NCBI GenBank assembly: GCA_030411725.1
Contig: MU839833.1
Coordinates: 1,240,001 to 1,304,000, forward strand
Direction of reading: 5' to 3'
DNA from: Echria macrotheca
Lineage: Eukaryota > Ascomycota > Sordariomycetes > Sordariales > Schizotheciaceae
DNA: 64,000 nt
Position numbers and translations under genes: made by a program
Notes under the pieces: generated by a model
The model's input: the letters and a program-made list of their open reading frames with translations, nothing else
Database searches by the model: none
What the model was told of the DNA's origin: nothing
Shown here: piece by piece, positions 11,031 to 21,420 of the stretch
Layout: every line of letters starts with the position of its first letter
Position numbering within the stretch: the stretch's first letter is position 1

Positions 11031-12785
11031 ATGGCCGGCTGCTGCACTCCCAGCCCTCGGGTGCTTCTACCGTTTCTTTATCCGACCATCTTCTCTGCCA
11101 ACGGTAAACACCTTGGCCGCGTCTGCGTCGCTGCAGCCAGGGCGCGAAACGGCAGCAAAAGATGCAGCAGCAGCAGCACCAGCACCAGCAGCGATGCTTC
11201 CCCGACCGGGGTGTCGTCCCGACTGAACCCTACGCCCGACGACTATGCCCAGCCATACTTTGCTGACAAGGCGAAGCTGACTATCCAGGCCGGCCCCGGC
11301 GGACAAGGCTGCATCTCGTTTCTTCGCGAGGCATACATGCCTGAGGGCCCGGCCAACGGCGGCGATGGGGGCCACGGCGGGAACGTATACATCCAGGCTG
11401 TCCGCGGCGAGACGTCGCTGCATAAGCTGACCCGTCGGAGATTCGTGCGCGCCGGGAAGGGGAAGACGGGTATGGGCGGCGCCCGTAGTGGGCAGCGCGG
11501 AGACGACGTGGTCATAACCGTTCCCGTAGGCACCGTCCTGACCGAGATCAGCCGCAGCGATCCGGAGGCCGAGAATGCTTTCTATTATACCTCACGACAA
11601 GAAAAGAAGCTCCGCAAGGCGTCCTCCGAAGCCGCAGACGCGGAATCGGCTGCTGAAGAAGAGAACCGCGATATGTGGGTGCTCTATCCCGGCATATCGT
11701 CTTCGGAAGCTAAGCGAATTACACTCCCGGAGCTCCCTTACCGTGATCGTCTTTTTTTCCAGCCAAAGGCACCAGTACACCTCGACCTATCTAAACCGAC
11801 GCCCCGACCGATTCTCCTTGTTGCCGGCGGGCTGGGCGGGTTAGGGAATCCGCACTTTGTATCCAAAGAACGCCCCCGACCGTTGTTTGCAACCAAAGGC
11901 GAACAGGCCATGTCGATGCAGGTTGAGCTCGAGTTGAAGCTGCTTGCTGATGTTGGTCTCGTGGGGCTGCCAAACGCGGGCAAAAGCACCCTTTTGCGAG
12001 CACTGACAAACAGTCGGGCCCGAGTGGGCAACTGGGCTTTCACCACGTTGCAGCCAAATATTGGTACAGTTGTTCTCGATAACAACAAGGGCAGGCCATC
12101 GGTCACCAGCTTTCGACGGCAGCCAGACGCGGCATCTGAGCTCGACCCGTTCTCGTTGTCTGCGGACGGGACGACGGAGCCGAAGGAACTGGAGCGACGG
12201 ACTCGATTCACCATTGCCGATATACCGGGTCTCATCGAAGGCGCACACCTCGATAAGGGACTCGGCATGGAATTCCTGCGTCACGTCGAGAGGGCGGGTG
12301 TGCTTGCCTTCGTCATCGACCTCGGTGCTGGGGACGCAGTCCAGGCGCTCAAGGCGTTGTGGAACGAGGTGGGACTATATGCGCAGATGCGCGAGGAGGA
12401 AGAGCATGACCGGGAGCGCGATGCCAGGATTGACTACAGTGCCGAAGCTGGCACCAACGAAACAGACAACAGCTGGCCAATCGTCCCGGCGATGGCGGAT
12501 TATCCAGCCCCTGAGCCCGAACCTACCGGTCTATCTATCGCGGCGAAGCCTTGGTTTGTTGTAGCAACCAAGGGCGACTTGCCGAACACTCGAGACAACT
12601 TCAAGAAACTGAGGGACTATCTTGAGAGCATCAACAGAGGAGATGAGGAGCATCCCAGTGGAGTGGAAGGCGCGTGGACCCGCAACTGCAGAGCTATTCC
12701 CGTCAGCGCCATCAATGGCCATGGTGTCGACAGGATAGTGCACTGGACGGTTGGCCTCCTCGACGGTGAATCGCCTGATTACTAG
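11031..12785 (+). CDS. MTG2: Mitochondrial Obg-family GTPase
   Basis: A single exon of 584 residues. After a basic, Ser-rich presequence that could direct import to mitochondria comes the glycine-rich Obg fold (AGPGGQGCISFLRE, GGDGGHGGNVYI, GKGKTGMGGARSGQRGDD). About 100 residues of family-atypical insertion follow before the fold resumes at LLVAGGLGGLGNPHF. The GTPase domain shows G1 GLPNAGKST (about residue 312), G3 DIPGLIEGAH (about 398) and G5-like SAI. The G4 motif reads ATKGDL instead of the usual NKxD. Obg/Mtg2 proteins act in assembly of the large subunit of the mitochondrial ribosome. The gene ends 521 bp before the TRM4 start on the same strand. The ATG chosen is the first in frame with a leader-like N-terminus; another ATG upstream at 11010 is also in frame and could add seven residues. 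Confidence 0.9.
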   Translation: MAGCCTPSPRVLLPFLYPTIFSANGKHLGRVCVAAARARNGSKRCSSSSTSTSSDASPTGVSSRLNPTPDDYAQPYFADKAKLTIQAGPGGQGCISFLREAYMPEGPANGGDGGHGGNVYIQAVRGETSLHKLTRRRFVRAGKGKTGMGGARSGQRGDDVVITVPVGTVLTEISRSDPEAENAFYYTSRQEKKLRKASSEAADAESAAEEENRDMWVLYPGISSSEAKRITLPELPYRDRLFFQPKAPVHLDLSKPTPRPILLVAGGLGGLGNPHFVSKERPRPLFATKGEQAMSMQVELELKLLADVGLVGLPNAGKSTLLRALTNSRARVGNWAFTTLQPNIGTVVLDNNKGRPSVTSFRRQPDAASELDPFSLSADGTTEPKELERRTRFTIADIPGLIEGAHLDKGLGMEFLRHVERAGVLAFVIDLGAGDAVQALKALWNEVGLYAQMREEEEHDRERDARIDYSAEAGTNETDNSWPIVPAMADYPAPEPEPTGLSIAAKPWFVVATKGDLPNTRDNFKKLRDYLESINRGDEEHPSGVEGAWTRNCRAIPVSAINGHGVDRIVHWTVGLLDGESPDY

Positions 12786-13306
12786 CACCTGCCCCGGGAT
12801 GTCGAGCATTAGTGTTCAGACGGGGGTGTACAAGTGCACCGTTAGTGTAGAGATATTGTAAATCCAAGAATTCTTGTGTCACACGGACTCGGGAGATGCC
12901 GCCGTATTCGGGCCCTTGTGCTTCGGAAATGTGGTGAATAGTGGCACTGCGTCATGGTCCAACGTTCCAGGTCCAGTCTCGAAAGTGATAGGGGGTCGAG
13001 ATCGGTGGAGACGGGTTCGGTATCTCGATGCATGCATCCATTATCTGCGGGTAATCATCGGGTCGCGTGTGTCTGCTTGCCGCCTTCACCGCCCGCAAAA
13101 TCTGAGCAGCTGTGTGGGTTTGACGCAAGTTTTCCAGCCCCTCCCCCACATTGGAGAGAAGCATCCGTCTCCAGGCTGCATATCGCAGATAACTTTTTTA
13201 TCTGGCAAGCGTTCCACTCGCAACTCAAAATCCCAATCATTTTTCCTCCTACCAAACCACCCAATTGAATTGAGCCGCATCGCATAACGGTGCCTCGATC
13301 GTCAGT
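12786..13306. other. Intergenic between MTG2 and TRM4
   Basis: About 520 bp holding the MTG2 3' UTR and the TRM4 promoter. Short polypyrimidine runs occur at 13236-13252, close to the likely TRM4 transcription start. No coding frame or structured element is evident. Confidence 0.45.
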
Positions 13307-15987
13307 ATGGGTCGTGGTGGCAAGTTCAGGGTATGATTTGTGTTCGATCTTTCCCCGCGTTCACTAACAGGATCATCACAGAAGAACAGAGGTGGTCGCG
13401 GAGGCGGCGCTGGTGGTCGCGACAACCGCGCGAACCATCGCCCGTACCAGAGCTTTCCGGAAGTGAAGAAGGAGAACGCCAAGTTCGAGAAATACTACAA
13501 CGACTTGCTGCGCTTGCCTGAGGAGGAACAGGCGGAATTCTGGGCAGCGCTGAAGAGAGAGCTTCCCAACAGCTTCCGCTTCTGCGGGTCCAAAGGGTAT
13601 GCGCAACCCTGACCTCAAAATTTTACTTTCTTTTGCTTACCGTCGGTCGCAGTCATGCGCTCGCTGTCAAGAGACTCCTACAGACCAGATACATCCCCGA
13701 GATCACGCGGATCCACCACGATGGCGTTCTGGTCGACCCTCCCAAGGCCGTCCCCTGGTACCCCGATGGGCTGGCTTGGTGGATGACGACGCCCAAGAAC
13801 GTTATCCGAAAATTCCCTCCCTTCTCGGCCTTCCAAAAGTTTCTTGTCTCGGAGACGAGTGTCGGCAACATCAGCAGGCAAGAGCTCGTCAGCATGATTC
13901 CGCCCCTGCTCATGGATCTTCGCCCTGGTATGACGGTCTTGGATCTGTGCGCCGCCCCTGGGAGCAAGTCAGCACAGCTCCTCGAGATGATCCACAGAGG
14001 CGAGGAAGCGAGGATCCGGCAGGTCATCCGGGGACTTTCTGGTACGGACAGCGAAAAGACCGAGGAGGAGCTAGAAGAAGAGGCGTCCAGGCTGGAAGCT
14101 GATCCGAGCGACGACGGACGCGCCACCGGCATTCTGATTGCCAACGATGCCGACTACAAGCGCAGCCACATGTTGATCCATCAGCTCAAGCGATTATCGT
14201 CGCCCAACATGATTGTGACCAATCACGATGCTACTATGTATCCTCCCATCAGAATATCCAACCCAGAAGACCCAAATAAGCCCAAGTATTTGAAATTCGA
14301 TCGCATTCTGGCCGACGTACCCTGCTCGGGAGACGGAACGCTCCGGAAGAACGTCAACATCTGGAAGGATTGGTCTCCGTCCAACGCTCTCGGTCTTCAC
14401 CTTACCCAGGTGCGGATTCTCGTCCGCGCCCTGCAGATGCTCAAGCCAGGAGGCAGGGTTGTCTACTCAACGTGTAGCATGAACCCGATCGAGAACGAAT
14501 CCGTCGTGGCAGCGGCTATCGAACGATGCGGTGGGCCCGAGAAAATCGAGATCATCGACTGCAGCGACCAGCTTCCACTTCTGAAGCGCAAGCCTGGTCT
14601 GAAGCAGTGGCAGGTCATGGATAAGTCAGGACGGGTGTGGAATTCGTGGCAAGAGGTGGAGGAGCACGTGAAGGGGGAGGGTGAAGGCATTGTTCCCAGT
14701 CGGCTGGTTGAGACTATGTTCCCAGCTCCAGAGGGTAACGAGTGTCATGACCTGCCTCTTGATCGGTGTATGAGAGTTTATGCTCATCAGCAGGACACCG
14801 GTGGCTTCTTTATCACAGCGTTGCATAAGAAGGCCGAATTCAAGGCAAAGCCGGAGGATGCGATCAGGAAGGCCCAGCCAACTGCTGCTGCTACTACTGC
14901 CGATGACGCCAACGGTACTAGCGCTCCAAAGAGAGAGCGGGAGGACGAGCAGGTTGAAAAGCCCGAAGCAAAAAAGAGGAGGATATCGGAGGAACCCGCG
15001 AACGGTGCGACGCCGACCCAGGAAACCGCGCCGACCCCTACGATCAAAAGCGAGCCCGTTACTGTGGCCGCCGAGACCAACGGCCAAAACACCGAAGCCA
15101 AGAATGGCACGACCAATGACAAGACCGAGGTCAAGCTTGAGCTCGATGCCGACGCCGAGAGCGCACCAGTTACGGCGGATGAGCCGATGACGGACGCTGT
15201 CGCAACGGAGACATCTGTTCCTACACCAAAGACTGAACCTACAAGCTCAGAAGCCAAGCCCGCTTTGCCCGAGCGGAAACGAAAGCAAGAAGGCCCATAC
15301 GAGGAACCCTTCAAGTATCTGAAACCGGATCACGATGTGATAAACAACGTGACGGAATTTTACGGTATCTCTCCCCGTTTCCCCCGCGATCGCTACATGG
15401 TCCGCAACGCTATGGGTGAGCCCGCAAAGGCTATATACTACACGAGCGCTCTCATTCGCGACATTTTGGTGCACAACGAGGGCCGCGGCGTCAAGTTCAT
15501 CCACGGCGGCGTAAAGATGTTCGTCAAGCAGGATGCTCCGTCGGCCGACGTTTGTAGGTGGCGGATCCAGTCTGAGGGTATGCCCATCCTCCACGGCTAC
15601 GTGGGCGAGGAGCGCGTGGTCGTGCTGCACAAGAAAGAGACGTTTAAGAAGCTGCTCATTGAGATGTTCCCCAAGATCTCCAACGGCGAGTGGGCGCGCC
15701 TGGACGAGATTGGCGAGCGCGTGCGCGATTTGAAGTTGGGATGCTGCGTGCTGCGGATACAGCCCGATGAGGGTGACGAGGACTTTAACGAGACGATGGC
15801 GCTGCCGCTGTGGAAGAGCGTGCACTCGTTGAATCTGATGTTGCCGAAGGAGGACCGCAGTGCTATGTTGCTGCGGATTTACAATGATACCACGCCGCTG
15901 ATCAACATGGGCATCAAGAAGGATGAGGTTATGGGTGATGCTGGTGATTTGCCTGCTGAGGATGGGCCTACTGTCAAGGCCGAGTAG
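13307..15987 (+). CDS. TRM4: tRNA (cytosine-5)-methyltransferase, NSUN2/Trm4 type
   Basis: Exons 13307-13330 (24 nt, MGRGGKFR), 13382-13596 and 13653-15987 join in frame to 857 residues. The protein methylates cytosine C5 in tRNAs using S-adenosylmethionine. Visible motifs: SAM-binding DLCAAPGSKSAQL (about residue 176), NDAD, the release-cysteine loop PCSGDGTLRKN (about 303) and the catalytic block YSTCSMNPIENE (about 352). The conserved N-terminal block (FEKYYNDLL..PEEE..FW..L) and the C-terminal PUA-like region (PFKYL, ISPRFPRDRYMVRN, MPILHGY) are present. Between them lies a roughly 130-residue low-complexity insert rich in Ala, Thr, Glu and Lys with a KPEAKKRRISEE patch that looks like a nuclear localisation signal. 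The enzyme is nuclear in yeast. Introns are short (51 and 56 nt). Confidence 0.95.
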
Positions 15988-16069
15988 GTAGACGGCTTGA
16001 TGTGCGTGGAGTCATAGAGTACGGCCCTTGGGCAAGACTAGGGGCTGATGTGCTCTTGCTAGAGCTTGC

Positions 16070-16220
16070 TTTTAGCGGGAGCTTCGGTGCTATCTTGGCA
16101 AGTGAATCCAACCATGTATCATAGACAGGTCAACGGAATACAAAAAAATGGAATGTGATACTTCCTGTTTCTTATTCGCAGCGTTCAGAGCACGAGCGAC
16201 TGGAATCCTGCTACAGCTAA
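16070..16220 (-). repeat. Dispersed repeat copy A, MITE-like
   Basis: Read on the minus strand, this 151-bp block matches 44223-44379 (plus strand) almost base for base, with about eight substitutions and three small indels. The ends are weakly inverted: TTAGCTGTAGC on one side and, read from the other end, TTAGCGGGAGC. It has no open frame of note and sits just after the TRM4 stop codon. No convincing target-site duplication was found. A small non-autonomous DNA element is the simplest reading; a piece of a longer repeat is the alternative. Confidence 0.75.
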
Positions 16221-16288
16221 GCTGAAATCTTCCTCGGATACCCGTACGGCGGTCCGTCTCGGCATATGTGAGAACAGTCATATAATCT

Positions 16289-16302
16289 CCCCCCCCCCCC
16301 CC
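16289..16302. repeat. Poly-C tract (14 C)
   Basis: A mononucleotide run downstream of TRM4. It is likely to vary in length between isolates and may be a sequencing weak spot. Confidence 0.9.
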
Positions 16303-16690
16303 AAATGCTCCCTATATCACACTATATCCAAAGCACACGGCTCACCTCTCTCCCCGGTATACTGTCCAAGTCCGTGGCAAGGGTTTCAGCTACAAGGAAG
16401 AGAGGGGGGGTCTGGCATCTAATGTCCATTGAGAAAACCCAGCGAAGCAGGGGGGGAAAAAAGACTCCCCAGTTTTAAGTATACATACCATGCACCCATC
16501 CCTTCGAGAACACAACCCAGCAAACTAGAAAATACCAATCTTGAATATATATATCATACTACCCGTGTTCATCATAACAGAGAGCATGCAAGCTCCATGA
16601 ACAACCATTACCAAACTCACAACGGCGCCCAAAACTAATAACCCTTCATAAAAAAACGACACACACACCACATCAACAATCAAGCACCTC

Positions 16691-19600
16691 TCAGCCCAAT
16701 CTTAACCCCTCAACAAGCCCCCTAACAGCCCCCTTATCCGCAGCCCCCCAATCAACACCCAACAACATCCCCCCCTTTTCCTCTCCCTCTCCTCCCTCGT
16801 TCCCAATACAAAACAGCCCCCAAAGCTCATCAACAACCAAACTCCTCACCCTAGGCCAAGGATGCGCCAACAAAGCCCCCAACCTCTTCCTCGCCTCTCG
16901 CCTCCCCTCTTCTTCCTCACCCCCATCCCCATCCCCATCCCCACCATCCCCACCATCCCTCCCGCCATCCCCACCATCCCTCCCACCATCCCTACCAGCA
17001 GAAGAAGAAGCAGAAGCAATCCCCCCATAAACCCTCACACAAGCCTCAATCTTCCGAACATTCCCCGTCTTAAAACAAGCCCTCTGCACAAGCAAACACA
17101 ACCTCTTCCCCTCCTTCCCTCCCCCAATAGAAAAAACCCCAACATGAAACAAAAAAGCCACAACCTCCAAAGTCGGCACAAGAACGCGGTCATCCCCCTG
17201 ATACACCCTCAGATTCCTTACGAGCGCAGCACAGACAACATCGCGGTTCTTTTTTGAACACGACTCGGAACAAAATGCGCAGAGCGCGGCGCGCGACGCA
17301 ATAACCAGATCCTCGTTGCCCGTGTCGGCTGACGATACCAGGCCGGCCATCAGCTCGTCGGTCCATTTTTCTTGTAGCGATGGAATGGAACTGATTGAAT
17401 GACCCAGGAGGGGGTGGAGACGCTCGGTGCGGGTTTCGTAGAGGGATAGGAGGAATGTGAAGTAGCTTCTTGACGAGAATGTTGATGTGCGGAGGGTTGT
17501 GGCGTAGCTATTTTTTTGGTTGTTGGGTGTTTGGGTTAGCCTTGTGTGGGTTGTGTGTTGCTTGTAGAGAGAGCGACGGGGAGAGAGAGAGAGAGAGAGA
17601 GACGAAAAAAAAACATACCTAGAATCCAAAGCCGCCGCCAACGCGGCCTGCGCCTCAGCCCTCACCCGGTCCAACTTCTCCGCCGCCAACCTCAACACCC
17701 TCAAAAACAGCGTCGAAGCAAGCTGCACGTCCTCATCCCCCCCCTCCTCCCTCTTGTTCTCTCCCCCCAAGAGCCCCTCCCAAAGCGCCCTCGTCGCCCT
17801 CAGCGCGCGGAACCTCACCAGAGACCCAACATCACCCCGTGCATTGGTATGATAATCATCCAGCCCGTCCGTCACCACGCCGATGAACGTCCGCAGATTC
17901 TTAGCCAGCAGCTCGCTCCCCGTCAGGCTGCGCAGGATGAGCACGCGCACGTCCGTGTCTTTATCCGAAGCCCAGCGCGCGAGGATGGCATCGCAGATGA
18001 ATGCCGCGCCGTCGTCCCCTTCCTCTTCGGAAGAGAGATGGAGCGTCGACACGACCGAATACGACAGGACGAGAGCAGAAAAAAAGCCGCCGGCTGTGCT
18101 GGCGCGGCCGGACGGGCGGTGGCGGACGGACTCGGCCCACTCGCGGATGATGGCCTCGCGCTCTTTTGTCGGCGAGAAAATCAGCAGGACGAGACCGGCT
18201 TGTGAGGCGGGCGGGATCACTTCCTCCTCTGGACGCAAAAGACAGGTGTGTAGGTAGGACTTGATAAGCGCGGTGAGGTTGGCCAGCGACGGACAGCCGC
18301 CGTTGAGCTCCGTGGCGAGACGGGCGATGTCGGTGTTCGACTTGGCCAGCAGATCTCTGCCGGGAAGGAGGGTAGAGCTCTGTAAGCTCCCGTTGGCGAG
18401 TAGCGTAGCCGCTTGAAGCAGCGGGAAAGACGAAATGACAAGCTGGCTCACGGCCTCGGCAATAAGCTCAGGCCGCCGGTAGCTGTTGGTGTTGCACTCC
18501 GCCATGATAGCCTCGAGCCCTTCAAGCGAGATCCGAATGAACTCATCCAGCCCCGCCTTGTTGCTATCCACAATCCCAGGCATAGCATCAAGAAGCGACC
18601 CAAAGCTGAGAAATAACCCATGTCTCTCCTCGACCTGCCGGGCTTGGAGTCCCTTGATTCGGCCCAGAACCAGCACGGTAGACTGGATGAGCCGTCCCAT
18701 GGGATCCGGAGAAGCAGACGCCAGCTCGGCCGTGATAGTACCATACGACGCCCCCGCCACCCGTCTCGAAGCCGCATCGACATCCCCCACGCCCCTCCAT
18801 CCCAACAGCGCCGACAGTACAGCCTCGCCGTACTGCTCTGACAACTTGGTCGCGCCGAGGGCAACCTCCTGCAGCGCTCTGGACCGCAGAGCTACGGCAT
18901 GATAGTCAACCGTCTGCACGACCCAGATGCCCTGGACGACAGTATCCGGGTGGCGTCCGATGAGCTCCTGAAGGGCAGCCGACGATCCGCGTCTGATATT
19001 GCCCGCCGAGTCCAGTGACGCCGAAACAATCAGCTCGGACGCCAGAACTTGCAGCACGGATGCGTCCTGGCTATGATACTTGGCAAGCAAAACAGCCGGC
19101 GTTTTGACAGCTAGCAACTCCTTTGTGGTGTAGCGACGGGCGAGGGCCCAGATGCCAAAGCAAGCGGCATCGCGCACATTCGCTCCCATGGATCCGCCCG
19201 ACGGGTTCCGCTGCTCAAACGACAGCCCCATAACAAGCGCCTGGATGATATCCGCCAGGTTTCCGGCCGGTGGCGAACGTCGATATAGCAGGTGGGAAAG
19301 GCTGAGCATCAAGCCGTGCCACTCGAACGGGTCGACGGCGCTGAGATCGCGCGTGCGCGGCGCATCCGGGTTCTTGGCGTCTTTCTTGGACCAGAGCACG
19401 TTCTTGTTAAGCGACTCGAGGACGGCCTCGACCACCTGGGACGCCATCTCGGGGTGCAGCTTGAGCGTAACAATACTCAGAGCCTTGCTCGCAGCCAGCC
19501 GGACGGGCGTATCATTATCTGCGAGGCTCTCCAGAAGAAAACCAATGGTTGTCTCGACCAGCTCGGTGCCGGCCTCGTCGGGTTGCGGGCTGCGCAGGAC

Positions 19601-20735
19601 GAGCACGGCAATGGCGCGCATCACCTTGATTACTATTCGACGGGCCATGGCGGAGGACATGACGGACGGAACCTCGCCGCCGGGATCCTCGGATGAAGAG
19701 GCCCCGTGCACCGCGCGGAACAGCATGGTCAGGTAGCTATCCATGTCCGATGTGTCCGCCGAGGAGCCCAGAATGCCGGCCAGGAAGGATAGTACGCCGA
19801 TGTAGTGGTACGGCGTCCGCGGGCCGTCCTCCTCGCCTCCAGGCTGCAGCCGGCCGAGAGCCCAGCAGACCAGGGCATCCAGCACGCCGAGCTGCTGCAT
19901 ATCCTTCCGCATCGAGATGCGCACCAGCAAGGCCTTGGCCGCATCGCGCTCCTTGCCCGGGGACGCAAGATACTTGACAGCAAGGGGCAGGATGCGGATG
20001 GCGATGCCGGGCAGGTTGCCACCATTTGGCCAGACAAAGCCGGGGATAAACGGCACCGACGTCTCGCCATCACCTTCGTCGTCAACATGTGTCGACGAGA
20101 TGGTGGCGAGGTCAAAGGGGGCAAACATGAGGTGCGACAGCCACAGCAAGACGACATAGCGCTCCTCCCAGGTCCAGGCAACGACGCCATCGGCGGTAGT
20201 GTCTCGCTGCTCGGCCTCCTCGATGGCGGACAGCAACAGCTCGAGGTAGCGGGTGTCGTTGCGCAGGAAGCGCACAATGACCTTCTCCCCGCGGATCTTG
20301 CACAGCGTGTACAGCAGCCGGCAGATGGCGGTCGGCAGAGGCATAAGCAGGTCCGAGTGGGTGGAGGAGAGGGCAGCAGCCCGCGACCGACGAGCGGTCA
20401 GGTGGCGTTGTTGTTGGACGTGGTAGTCCAGAAAGGCGTCGCCTAGCTGGGGCAGCCATTTTGGCAGATGCGGGTCCAGAAGCTGCGGGAGTTCCTGGAA
20501 CGGATCCAGCAGCTAAATATTTGATGATTAGTAGAAAATATAGAAGAGAAGATTAAAAACTGACCGACGATATGAGGCGCTGTGTCTCGCGCGTCCTCAC
20601 ACGCGACCGCACCACTGTTCCGCCGGCGCCATCTGGCTTCCTGAGGAGGAGGGGCAGGGACCGGTCAAACTCAGTGATTAAATCTCCAGAGATCTTCTGG
20701 AGCTTGATGTCCAGGTCTTCCTCGGGCGCGTCCAT
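16691..20735 (-). CDS. TBCD: Tubulin-folding cofactor D
   Basis: Exons 20735-20565, 20512-17619 and 17507-16691 join to 1293 residues. TBCD binds beta-tubulin during assembly of the alpha/beta heterodimer (yeast Cin1, fission yeast Alp1). The protein is a helical HEAT/armadillo-type solenoid; family blocks include WTWEERYVVLLWLSHLMFAPFD, a SISMRKD-like segment (VRISMRKDMQQLG), VRLAASKALSIVTLKL, and NVRDAACFGIWALARRY. The C-terminal cofactor D domain follows the second intron. That intron (17618-17508) is 111 nt, free of stop codons and keeps the frame, so retention would add 37 residues; it is called an intron because of donor GTATGT, branch GGCTAACC, acceptor ATAG and low-complexity content. 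Near the C-terminus a GRDGG/GDGGD/EEEE repeat (genomic 16910-17000) is inserted in the domain. Confidence 0.9.
16920..17000 (-). repeat. Minisatellite-like CCATCCC/CCACCATCC repeat inside TBCD
   Basis: Tandem variants of CCATCCC and CACCATCCC on the plus strand encode a Gly/Asp/Arg repeat in the C-terminal part of tubulin cofactor D. The repeat keeps the reading frame. Confidence 0.8.
17581..17602. repeat. (GA)11 microsatellite in TBCD intron
   Basis: A dinucleotide run in the stop-free intron of TBCD. On the coding strand it is a CT tract just after the donor. Its length could change the frame if the intron were retained. Confidence 0.9.
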
Positions 20736-21420
20736 GGTCTGTCGGTGTCGAGTGGTGAATGACGAGTGAGGTTGGAGTCAAAAACGGATGTGAAGTGGGG
20801 CTGGATTGACAGCCTTCACTCTGGCGACCGACTCGTTGGCATCGAACGGATGGATCAGTAAACAGTGGGTTTTTGGTCTACGATGATTTAAAATACGCCA
20901 GGCACCAGAATTCGATCGATTTGGTGGTGGTGAGTTGTTTGTTGGACGTCGCTGCCTGACACGATGTGCACGGCAACGGCCAAGACCAAAGCTTGGCACG
21001 GGGTGAATTCACAAACACTCACAACAAAACTGTCAGTTTGAAATATCTGAATTCTAACAACCTCGGGTGTTCATTGATATGTATCCATGTTTAGAACATT
21101 TAGACCCAAGAACTTGACTATGAAAACAAGCTGTGACGACTGTGTATCCTCAAGTCACTATTTGACTTCGCAGGGAGCCAACGAGGACTTCCACACTCAA
21201 TAAGGGGTCGCTTTACCTAATGTCATACACAAAGTGCCACAATCCGGGCGTTGCTTTCTTATTACTTGGCTGCTGTTCTTGACCTGTTATAATAAATAAA
21301 AAATCCGACGCCAACCCTTCATCCTACCTGGCCCAGGTATATTGGTTCCAACATGCCTCTTGTTTATACTAGACCGTAAACCACTATATGGAAAGATACA
21401 CGCCTCATAAGGTAGACGCC
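20736..21420. other. Intergenic, upstream of TBCD
   Basis: About 685 bp between the TBCD start and the 3' end of the PI-PLC-like gene, both on the minus strand. AT-rich around 21280-21310. It likely holds the TBCD promoter and the 3' UTR of the other gene. No coding frame is credible. Confidence 0.45.

Larger units (their letters stand above)
15988..16690. other. Convergent 3' intergenic region TRM4 / tubulin cofactor D
   Basis: It contains the dispersed repeat copy at 16070-16220, a run of 14 C at 16289-16302 and AT-rich sequence (16530-16560). No coding frame is credible. It probably holds both 3' UTRs. Confidence 0.5.
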
